Assembly: GCA_035527455.1 (NCBI GenBank)
Contig: DATLAN010000710.1
Location: 1 to 8,156 of the forward strand
Source of the DNA: DATLAN01 sp035527455
Lineage (GTDB): Bacteria > Planctomycetota > Planctomycetia > Pirellulales > Thermoguttaceae
Length of the DNA stretch: 8,156 nt
Reading direction: 5' to 3'
Shown: positions 1 to 5,453 of the stretch, in pieces
Position numbering within the stretch: position 1 is the stretch's first letter
How the letters are laid out: every line of letters starts with the position of its first letter
The notes under the pieces: model-generated
Told to the model about the DNA's origin: nothing
Databases searched by the model: none
Seen by the model: the letters and a program-made list of their open reading frames with translations, nothing else
Translations under genes and position numbers: made by a program

Positions 1-4
1 ACTG

Positions 5-1345
5 CTACACCCTCCACGGCTCGCGCTTCGCGCGGGACAACAGGCGCGAGGCCTGCGGGTCGTCGAGGATCTCTTCGGTGGCCGGGTCCCAGCGGATCGT
101 GCGGCCGGTGAGCATGGCGATGTTGCCCAGATGGGCCACCGAGATCGAGCGATGGGCCACCTCGACCGGCGCGGCGGTCTGCTGGCGACTCTTCACGCAC
201 TCGAGGAAGTTGCCGTGCTGTGAGCGGCTTTCGTACAGGTGGATCTCGTCGGGCCCGATGACCGATTCAGCCAGCGAGGGCGGGTCGGTCTTGCCGGCCA
301 GTTCCACGGAGCCTTCGGTGCCCTCGAACCGGTTGGGGCCGCCGCTGCGGACGATCATCTTCACCCCGTCGGCGTACGTGCAGGTGAACTCGAACTCGGT
401 GGCCGCGTTCCACAGGTCGGTCTGCGGAGGAAACGTCCCGCGGCCCTCGACCTCGACCGGGCCCGTCGTGTCGCAGCCCATCCCCCAGTGGGCCATGTCG
501 ATCATGTGGGCGCCCCAGTCGGTCACGTTGCCGCCGGAGTAGTCGAGGTTCCAGCGGAAGTTCCAGTGGCAGCGGTTGAAAGTATACGGGGCCCAAGGCG
601 CCGGCCCGAGCCACAGATCGTAGTCGAAACCCTCCGGCACCGGCTCGGGGCCGAAGGTCTTCTTGGCGTTGCTGCGGATCCAATGTCCGCCGGGAAGGCC
701 CACGCGGACCGTCTGCAGAGTGCCGATGCGGCCGTTGCGGACCAGTTCGCAGGAGTGACGGCAACGGGTGTCGGACCGTCGCTGGCTGCCGCACTGGAAG
801 ACCCGCTCGTAACGGGTCACCGCGTCGACCATCGCCCGGCCGTCGCAGACCGTCAGGCTCAGCGGCTTCTCGCAATAGACGTCCTTGCCGGCCTTGGCCG
901 CCGCCACCACGATCGGGGCGTGCCAGTGGTCCGGCGTGGCGACGCAGACCGCGTCGACGTCGTCCCGGGCGAGCAGGTCGCGGAAATCGCGATAGCCGCC
1001 GACGCCGCGGAACGTGCCGGAGGCCTTCTGCGAGGCGTACCGCTGCTCGACGTTCTCCTTGGCCGGAGCGAGACCCCGGTGCCAGGCGTCCTCGTAACGG
1101 GTGCTGCCGGCGTCGACGTCGCACAGGGCGACGATCTGGGCCTCGTCGTGGCCGAGGAACGTATTCATGTCCACCGTGCCCCGGCCGCCCAGTCCGATGC
1201 AGCCCATGGTGATCCGCTCGCTCGGCGCCGGGCGGTCGTCGGCTCCCCGTGCGGAAGCGGGGATGATCAGCGGCGCGGCCAGCGCGGTGCCGGCGGCCAA
1301 GGCGTCGCCGAGGAACCGTCGCCGGGTGAGGTGGTTCGTGGTCAT
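5..1345 (-). CDS. Tat-exported Gfo/Idh/MocA family oxidoreductase
   Basis: A predicted NAD(P)-dependent oxidoreductase of 446 residues, probably acting on a sugar or sugar derivative in the periplasm; the substrate cannot be read from the sequence. A twin-arginine signal lies at residues 7-13 (TRRRFLG), followed by a hydrophobic stretch and a likely cleavage region near PASARGA (29-35). The Rossmann dinucleotide loop is GLGGRG (51-56). Further family motifs are CVATPDHWHAP (134-144), EKP (159-161, with the usual Lys160) and GGNVTDWGAHMIDMAHW (271-287). The length is normal for Tat-linked members, which are strongly expanded in Planctomycetota. The ATG at 1345 is chosen because AAAGGAG lies 7 bases upstream and the Tat motif follows at once. 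A longer in-frame start at 1441 would only translate a repeat. Some homologues are NAD-dependent glycosidases (for example GH109), so an oxidoreductase product is not certain. It is separated from the tad genes and probably has its own promoter. The stop codon is TAG. Confidence 0.92.
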   Translation of the reverse strand: MTTNHLTRRRFLGDALAAGTALAAPLIIPASARGADDRPAPSERITMGCIGLGGRGTVDMNTFLGHDEAQIVALCDVDAGSTRYEDAWHRGLAPAKENVEQRYASQKASGTFRGVGGYRDFRDLLARDDVDAVCVATPDHWHAPIVVAAAKAGKDVYCEKPLSLTVCDGRAMVDAVTRYERVFQCGSQRRSDTRCRHSCELVRNGRIGTLQTVRVGLPGGHWIRSNAKKTFGPEPVPEGFDYDLWLGPAPWAPYTFNRCHWNFRWNLDYSGGNVTDWGAHMIDMAHWGMGCDTTGPVEVEGRGTFPPQTDLWNAATEFEFTCTYADGVKMIVRSGGPNRFEGTEGSVELAGKTDPPSLAESVIGPDEIHLYESRSQHGNFLECVKSRQQTAAPVEVAHRSISVAHLGNIAMLTGRTIRWDPATEEILDDPQASRLLSRAKREPWRV

Positions 1346-1352
1346 GGGAGGA

Positions 1353-1359
1353 CTCCTTT
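1353..1359 (-). promoter_or_regulatory. Ribosome binding site of the Gfo/Idh/MocA gene
   Basis: AAAGGAG on the minus strand, 7 bases before the ATG at 1345. It decides between that start and the upstream in-frame ATG at 1441, which would add 32 residues encoded by the repeat. Confidence 0.75.
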
Positions 1360-1374
1360 GGCAGGTGCGGGGGA

Positions 1375-1410
1375 AATATCGAATATCGAACAAGGAATAT
1401 CGAATTACGA
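1375..1410. repeat. Short AT-rich direct repeat, AATATCGA units
   Basis: Three exact copies of AATATCGA lie at 1375-1382, 1382-1389 and 1396-1403 (the first two share one base), followed by a degenerate AATTACGA at 1403-1410. The block is markedly AT-rich compared with its surroundings. If translated on the minus strand it would give a peptide like IRYSLFDIRYF. I recall peptides of this kind as spurious N-terminal extensions in planctomycete annotations, which suggests a dispersed intergenic repeat. No function is evident. It lies in the leader of the oxidoreductase gene. Confidence 0.6.
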
Positions 1411-1439
1411 AGGTGGGAAGCGCATGGCGAACACCGACC

Positions 1440-1469
1440 ATGATACCACGTCCGTGCGGTGACTGCGAA
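1440..1469 (-). promoter_or_regulatory. Possible sigma-70-type promoter for the oxidoreductase gene
   Basis: On the minus strand TTCGCA (1469-1464, 4 of 6 matches to the -35 consensus) is followed after 18 bases by TATCAT (1445-1440, 5 of 6 matches to the -10 consensus). Transcription would begin near 1433, leaving a leader of roughly 90 bases that contains the AATATCGA repeat. If correct, the in-frame ATG at 1441 lies inside the -10 box and cannot be the translation start. This is a consensus match only, and planctomycete promoters are poorly known to me. Confidence 0.35.
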
Positions 1470-1503
1470 CGGTGCGGCGGAAAAAGGAGAGGAGATGCGG
1501 CTT

Positions 1504-1522
1504 CGTCTCGCGGAGCGAGACG
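1504..1522 (-). terminator. Possible terminator hairpin after the TadG-like gene
   Basis: CGTCTCG and CGAGACG form a perfect 7-bp stem around a 5-base loop, starting 11 bases after the TAG stop of the TadG-like gene. A short T run (CCTTTTTCC on the minus strand) follows about 17 bases later rather than immediately, so a classical intrinsic terminator is doubtful. The hairpin would still be a sensible 3' end for the tad transcript, because the next gene is functionally unrelated. Confidence 0.35.
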
Positions 1523-1533
1523 GCTACTTTGCC

Positions 1534-3030
1534 CTATTCAACCAGAAACACCTGCGGGGCCTTGCCTTTCTTCTCGCCGACGTAGGAGAGCGTGACGTCG
1601 CCCAGGCCGGTGACTTCGAGGCTTCCGACGAAGAATTGGGCGTCGTAGGTGCCTTGTCCGGCGAGCTTGAAGCGGGCCCATTTGGCGTACATCGTGCCGC
1701 TTAAGTCTCCCTCCTCGGAGTTGCCCTGGATGTCGGCGGTGGCCGTGTTGCGGCGGCGCTGGTAGAAGAGCATGCCGTCGAAGGCCGAGACGTCCCGGTC
1801 GTAGAAGTACTGCTCCGTGTCGATCGGGGCGAACTGCATCGCGGCGTTGATGGTGACCGCGCCGAAGTTCGCTCCGTCGGCGGCGGGCGGAGGTTGATCG
1901 TAGTCCGCCGCGTCGGGCAGCCCCGTTTGCGGATCGTAGTTGTCGCCCGTGTTGTAGAACATGATCCCTTGGGCCTCGACGTTGCCGCCGGTGATTTTCA
2001 GGGTGTTGGTGGTGTTCGCGGCGGGCCGCAGCACGTAGATCCCCGGCTCGAACCGCACGTTGCCCCCGGTGACGCTGATCGACTGGTAGATGCCCGGGTG
2101 GAGCACCATCACGTGATTGGCTGGATCCGAAGTATCGATGTAGTTCATCGGTTCCACGGCGTCGGCGTTCTGATCGCCGAGTTTCAGATTGGTGTTGCTG
2201 GCCTGAGGTGCCCCACGGAACGTGGAATCGACGCCGTTGTCCACGGTCGGCGTGGGCAGGTAGAGCAGCGGATCGGGAACGGGAAGCTGATTGCAGTGCA
2301 GGACGTTCGTGGGATCGCCGGGATCGTAGTTCTGGAAGTTGTCGGGATTGTTCACGCCCCCGACGACGCGGATCTCGGTGGCACGGAGCAGGGCGTTGTT
2401 CGACACGCTGGCGGCGACCTGCTTGTTGCCGTTGTCCACCGGATCGCCGTTCTCGTCCAGCCCGCCGCCCTCGGAGTTGTCGATCACCAGGCCGCGCACG
2501 TTGAGTATGCCGCCTCCGCCCACGTCGAGTCCCGGCCGGGCGTTCGGGTCGAGCACGCAGACGCCGGCCCCGGAGGCGACCATCTCGAAGCCGCCCACCG
2601 CCCGGGCGCGAACCGTGTTCTCCCGCGAAATGCCCGGCAGGAGGTGAATGAAGAACGTCCGCATCGGGCTGCCGGCGATCACCTCGACGTAGTTCGACGC
2701 GCCGGCGTAGGGTCCGTCGGCGGGCGGGATGTTCACGACCGGATCGGGAGCCCCGGAAAGGCCGTTGTGTTCCTTGACGAACGTGATCGCCGTGGCCGTG
2801 GCCTCGCTCTTGGGCCTGCCGAACATCAGGTCGTAGGCGGCGGCCATCGCGGCGGCGTCGGCGGCGTTTTGGGCGTGGCGGTACGTCGAGAGCAGCATCC
2901 CGGCGTCGATCACCAGGCCGACCATGCCCAGCATGAGCGTCAGCAACATGGCGAACCAGACGAGCACGGCGCCTTTGCTCTTGGCTTTGCGCCGCCTGCC
3001 GGGGAACCGGGGGAATCGAAGACGTGGCAT
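1534..3030 (-). CDS. TadG-like pilus assembly protein with N-terminal Tad domain
   Basis: A protein of 498 residues, probably inner-membrane anchored with most of its chain outside the cytoplasm, acting with the Tad pilus. A basic N terminus (FPGRRRKAKSKG) precedes a hydrophobic segment at about 21-45 and the alanine-rich stretch NAADAAAMAAAYD (55-67), typical of the Tad/TadE-TadG N-terminal domain. Gly20 could be a processing site, but the usual Glu at +5 is replaced by Trp25, as is common for TadG-type proteins. The rest (about 150-498) is rich in Gly, Asn and Asp, with strand-turn repeats such as GGNVRFEPGIYVL (322-334) and GGNVEAQGIMFYN (348-360), suggesting a beta-rich exported domain. 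I cannot assign it to a named family. The only two cysteines, 158 and 246, could form a disulfide. I see no von Willebrand A domain signature. The start at 3030 is set by GGAGG 8 bases upstream. A longer frame reaching 3294 merely reads through the 7-bp repeat. The gene ends the tad cluster in this window. Confidence 0.85.
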   Translation of the reverse strand: MPRLRFPRFPGRRRKAKSKGAVLVWFAMLLTLMLGMVGLVIDAGMLLSTYRHAQNAADAAAMAAAYDLMFGRPKSEATATAITFVKEHNGLSGAPDPVVNIPPADGPYAGASNYVEVIAGSPMRTFFIHLLPGISRENTVRARAVGGFEMVASGAGVCVLDPNARPGLDVGGGGILNVRGLVIDNSEGGGLDENGDPVDNGNKQVAASVSNNALLRATEIRVVGGVNNPDNFQNYDPGDPTNVLHCNQLPVPDPLLYLPTPTVDNGVDSTFRGAPQASNTNLKLGDQNADAVEPMNYIDTSDPANHVMVLHPGIYQSISVTGGNVRFEPGIYVLRPAANTTNTLKITGGNVEAQGIMFYNTGDNYDPQTGLPDAADYDQPPPAADGANFGAVTINAAMQFAPIDTEQYFYDRDVSAFDGMLFYQRRRNTATADIQGNSEEGDLSGTMYAKWARFKLAGQGTYDAQFFVGSLEVTGLGDVTLSYVGEKKGKAPQVFLVE

Positions 3031-3038
3031 GATGGTTT

Positions 3039-3043
3039 CCTCC
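3039..3043 (-). promoter_or_regulatory. Ribosome binding site of the TadG-like gene
   Basis: GGAGG on the minus strand, 8 bases before the ATG at 3030. It fixes the start and excludes the 88-residue N-terminal extension encoded by the heptamer repeat. Confidence 0.75.
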
Positions 3044-3103
3044 AGATTGTCGGGAGTTCGGTGATCATCGGTGAGTTTGGGAATCTCGTGCAGTTTCGGA
3101 GTT

Positions 3104-3289
3104 GGGGGCTGGGGGCTGGGGACTCGGGGCTGGGGGCTGGGGGTTCGGGGCTGGGGGTTCGGGGCTGGGGGCTGGGCGTCCGGGATTCGGGGAGTCGATG
3201 TTCCGTTTCCCGTTTCCCGAGTCCCGAGTCCCGAGTCCCGAGTCCCCAATCCCGAGTCCCCAATCCCGAGTCCCGAGTCCCCAGCCCCG
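3104..3289. repeat. Two opposed arrays of a 7-bp repeat (consensus SGGGRYT / ARYCCCS)
   Basis: Ten consecutive units matching SGGGRYT run from 3104 to 3173 on the plus strand. Degenerate units follow up to 3194, with one further perfect unit at 3181-3187. After a short spacer, two degenerate TTTCCCG units (3206-3219) lead into ten consecutive units matching ARYCCCS, the reverse complement, from 3220 to 3289. The arms form one large imperfect inverted repeat. Each strand therefore carries a G-rich arm with many runs of 3-5 G and a C-rich arm, so both a long hairpin and G-quadruplexes are possible. The array fills most of the 300-bp gap between the second TadE gene and the TadG-like gene. The rest of that gap (3044-3103 and 3290-3330) shows nothing else I can name. 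The units resemble the heptameric STRR repeats of cyanobacteria (CCCCART) in length and composition, but no relationship is shown. Confidence 0.9.
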
Positions 3290-3330
3290 GCCACCTTCTA
3301 CTGTTTGCGTTTCTCAATCACTCCCACTCC

Positions 3331-3813
3331 TCAATGGGCAATCGGCATGGTCGACGTGCCTCGCAGGGTGAACGTCGGGTTGCCGAAGATGAACGTCATG
3401 ATCGGTCGGTACGGGGCACTGACCGCAATGCGGACGCGTTTCTCGAACTCGTTGTCGCCGTCGATCCAGTCCGCCTGAATGCCGACTTCCGACGGATCGA
3501 ACGCGGTCAGCGAAGGCCGAACGGCGTCGGCGACCGGATGGCTGTCGTCGCCCTGGCCCGAATACGACTGCGGTCCCCAGGGGCCCAGCCGATCGGCCAG
3601 AGTGCCGTGGACGATCGCCTGCCGGGCCCCTTGCCGGGCGGCCTGGGCCAGCAGATTGTAGCGGAACACGCCGATGCCCAGATCGAGCATGCCGAGCACC
3701 AACGTGAGAAACAGCAATAGGACCAGCGCCATCTCGACCGACGTCGTCCCCCGGGCGTTTCGGCTTCGGGTTCGACGGCGGGAAATCGGGCGGCTGTCAG
3801 CGGGGCCGTTCAT
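3331..3813 (-). CDS. TadE-like pseudopilin (second of two)
   Basis: A small membrane protein of 160 residues and a probable minor pseudopilin of the Tad pilus. A basic N terminus (RRRTRSRNARG) is followed by TTSVEMALVLLLFLTLVLG and LDLG. This is the TadE signature: a Gly22 processing site, Glu27 at +5 of the mature protein, and a hydrophobic helix at about 28-48. RYNLLAQAARQGARQA (51-66) is the amphipathic continuation usual in this family. The remaining 95 residues form a small exported domain with no motif I recognise. The ATG at 3813 has GGAGGA 8 bases upstream and lies 22 bp after the other TadE gene, so the two are probably co-transcribed and may act as a TadE/TadF pair. Which corresponds to TadE and which to TadF cannot be settled from sequence alone. 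It is followed by the heptamer arrays. Confidence 0.85.
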   Translation of the reverse strand: MNGPADSRPISRRRTRSRNARGTTSVEMALVLLLFLTLVLGMLDLGIGVFRYNLLAQAARQGARQAIVHGTLADRLGPWGPQSYSGQGDDSHPVADAVRPSLTAFDPSEVGIQADWIDGDNEFEKRVRIAVSAPYRPIMTFIFGNPTFTLRGTSTMPIAH

Positions 3814-3835
3814 GTCGGCGGTCCTCCAGGGGAAT

Positions 3836-4273
3836 CTATCGAATAAAACGCATTTCCACGGCTCGTCTGAGATTCATTTCGGTTGGCAACAACGGCCAGC
3901 GGACGACCGTCTCGAAGGGGTAGCTCACTTCGACGCGGACTCGCTTGCGTCCGTCCGGCTCGATCGAAACGTCGGGCAGCGGCACGTCGAGCTTGCTCGG
4001 GTCGAACCGCGTCCCCAATTCCGTTTCGACGGTCTGGCGGATCTGCTGGTGCCACTTCGACTGGGTCGTGGTGGTGAACGGGTGCAGGCACGCAAAGCCG
4101 GCGCCCGCCCGGGCCGCGTTGTTCACGGCGATGAAGGCATGGGCGAATCGGCCCAGGTCCACGCAGCCGAGAACGATGGTCACCAGCAGCGGCAGGATGA
4201 TCGCCATCTCGACGGCGGCGACGCCCCGACGGCGACGGCTTCGGCGTTGCTGGGATGGGCTTCGTACTCTCAT
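3836..4273 (-). CDS. TadE-like pseudopilin (first of two)
   Basis: A small membrane protein of 145 residues and a probable minor pseudopilin of the Tad system. An arginine-rich N terminus (QQRRSRRRRG) is followed by VAAVEMAIILPLLVTIVLG and VDLGRFAHAF. Gly17 and Glu22 (at +5 after cleavage) match the TadE/prepilin-type processing pattern, and the hydrophobic helix covers about 23-40. NNAARAGAGFA (51-61) is the typical helix continuation. A compact exported domain follows, with no recognised motif. There are cysteines at 37, in the membrane segment, and at 62. The ATG at 4273 is preceded by GAGGTG at suitable spacing. It is the first gene after the 204-bp gap that follows tadC. It may depend on read-through from the upstream tad genes, since I found no convincing promoter in that gap. 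Confidence 0.86.
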   Translation of the reverse strand: MRVRSPSQQRRSRRRRGVAAVEMAIILPLLVTIVLGCVDLGRFAHAFIAVNNAARAGAGFACLHPFTTTTQSKWHQQIRQTVETELGTRFDPSKLDVPLPDVSIEPDGRKRVRVEVSYPFETVVRWPLLPTEMNLRRAVEMRFIR

Positions 4274-4335
4274 GAGACACCTCGGTACTACAACACTGGG
4301 TCACCAGGATTCAGTCGATGACAACGCAGGGGATC

Positions 4336-4433
4336 AAACCACGGATGCACACAGATAAACACAGATAATGATTGATTGGCACCAGCCGGCTCGATGCAAC
4401 GAATCCGTGTTTATCCGTGTGCATCCGTGGTTT
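4336..4433 (-). repeat. 31-bp inverted repeat between the platform and TadE genes
   Basis: The left arm (4336-4366, beginning AAACCACGGATGCACACAGA) and right arm (4403-4433, ending GCATCCGTGGTTT) are inverted copies over 31 bp with two differences, separated by a 36-base loop. At both differing positions the minus-strand RNA would form G-U wobbles, giving an unbroken 31-bp stem. The plus-strand RNA would have two A-C mismatches. The motif resembles a dispersed ACCACGGATGCACACGGAT-type repeat that I recall from Planctomycetota and related phyla. It lies in the 204-bp gap between tadC and the first TadE gene. It could be a processing, stabilising or partial termination hairpin, or a non-autonomous palindromic element. 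It lacks a T run, so it is not a typical intrinsic terminator. The rest of the gap (4274-4335 and 4434-4477) holds no promoter I trust. Confidence 0.88.
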
Positions 4434-4477
4434 CTCCATAACGGTCTATCACGTGGTATTCGTTCGTAAGGACAAAA

Positions 4478-5434
4478 CTAGACAAGTACTCCTGTAATCA
4501 GTTCCTGGTAGATCCGGATCGCGGCCGGGCCGAGGATGACCACGAAAATGCCGGGGAAGATGAAGAAAATGGTCGGGAAGAGGAGTTTCACGGCGGCCTT
4601 GTGGGCCTGTTCTTCAGCCCGCTGATGGCGTTTCTGACGCAGCGTGTCGCCGAAGACCTGCAAGGCGCTGGCCACGCTGGCCCCGATCCGCTCGGCCTGG
4701 ACGATCAGCGAGGCCATGCTGCGGAGTTCTTCGAGGTCGAACCGGTTGGCCAGTCCGCGCACGGCCTCCCCGATCGTCCGCCCCATTTGCACCTGCCGTT
4801 CGATGATCTTGAATTCGACGGCCAGCATCGGATGGGCGGTGGTCAGCTCGCCGGCCACGCGCGAGAACGACGCCGGCAGGCTCAGCCCGCCGTCCAGGCA
4901 GATCACCATCACGTCCAGCGCGTCGGGCAGCGCGCGGCGTATCTGCGTCTGCCGCGCCCTTTTGACGTGGTCGAGCCAGAAGGTGGGCGCCAGCGTGCCG
5001 GCCAGTCCGGCCAATCCGCCGAAGACGAGCCCCTGGCTCAGCGGCAGGTGTCCCATCCGGCTGAACACCACGCCGAGGATCACCGGCACGACCGCCAGGA
5101 TCAGGCGCACGAGGAAGAACAGATTGATGGCGCGGCGCCGATAAAAGCCCGCCTGCTCGATCCGTTGCTTCCAACCGTTCTTCTTTTCTTCTTGTCGCAT
5201 CCGCCGGCTCGTCCATTTGTCGATCTGGGATTCGGTGTTCGCCCGCGACAAGAACGTGGACGACGAAGGACCGACGTAGGGAGCCGTCCCATCCGGGGTC
5301 GCACCGCCGGCGGCCAGCTCGCCCAGTCGCCGGTCCACCCGGTTCTTCCGGGAGCCGGCAAGCAGGAAGATCAGCAGGACGAAGCTGGTGGCGGCCGCGA
5401 AGGCCGCGATCATCAAAGCAGTAGTGGGCAACAT
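4478..5434 (-). CDS. tadC: TadC, type II secretion system F-family platform protein
   Basis: An inner-membrane protein of 318 residues and one of two GspF-domain proteins that form the Tad platform and are thought to couple TadA to pilus assembly. Predicted membrane segments are at about 7-26, 104-124, 133-153 and 283-305. The F domain covers about 169-295, including LPDALDVMVICLDGGLSLP (169-187), IGEAVRGLANRFDLEELRSM (221-240) and LRQKRHQRAEEQAHKAAVKL (265-284), with the characteristic RAEEQAHKAAVK segment before the final helix. The arrangement of helices and domain fits TadC, and its place after TadB agrees. The start at 5434 lies 19 bp after the tadB stop. Its ribosome binding site is weak (GGGA), so translation may be coupled to tadB. 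The stop is TAG at 4478, followed by the wide gap with the inverted repeat. Confidence 0.92.
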   Translation of the reverse strand: MLPTTALMIAAFAAATSFVLLIFLLAGSRKNRVDRRLGELAAGGATPDGTAPYVGPSSSTFLSRANTESQIDKWTSRRMRQEEKKNGWKQRIEQAGFYRRRAINLFFLVRLILAVVPVILGVVFSRMGHLPLSQGLVFGGLAGLAGTLAPTFWLDHVKRARQTQIRRALPDALDVMVICLDGGLSLPASFSRVAGELTTAHPMLAVEFKIIERQVQMGRTIGEAVRGLANRFDLEELRSMASLIVQAERIGASVASALQVFGDTLRQKRHQRAEEQAHKAAVKLLFPTIFFIFPGIFVVILGPAAIRIYQELITGVLV

Positions 5435-5453
5435 GGCTGGATCATTCCCGGGT

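Noticed and set aside
239..1462. A 407-codon open frame on the plus strand
   Set aside because: It is the antisense shadow of the Gfo/Idh/MocA gene, rich in Val, Ala, Arg and His, without motifs.
3104..3289. CRISPR array
   Set aside because: The period is only 7 bp with no unique spacers, and the two halves are in opposite orientation. It is a simple heptamer repeat.
2940..3317. A 125-codon minus-strand frame upstream of the TadG-like gene
   Set aside because: It consists largely of translated heptamer repeat in another frame and ends inside the start of the TadG-like gene.
1894..3720. A 608-codon open frame on the plus strand
   Set aside because: It is antisense to the TadG-like and TadE genes and reads through the heptamer arrays. 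It has no ribosome binding site I could identify and no recognisable domain.
4336..4433. Classical rho-independent terminator or IS-derived inverted ends
   Set aside because: There is no T run directly after the stem, no transposase gene and no visible target duplication. The loop is only 36 bases, so it is not a complete insertion sequence.
4434..4477. A promoter for the TadE genes (TTGTCC with TGATAG 18 bases further on the minus strand)
   Set aside because: The -10 match is poor and the site lies upstream of the hairpin. The evidence is too weak to list as a feature.
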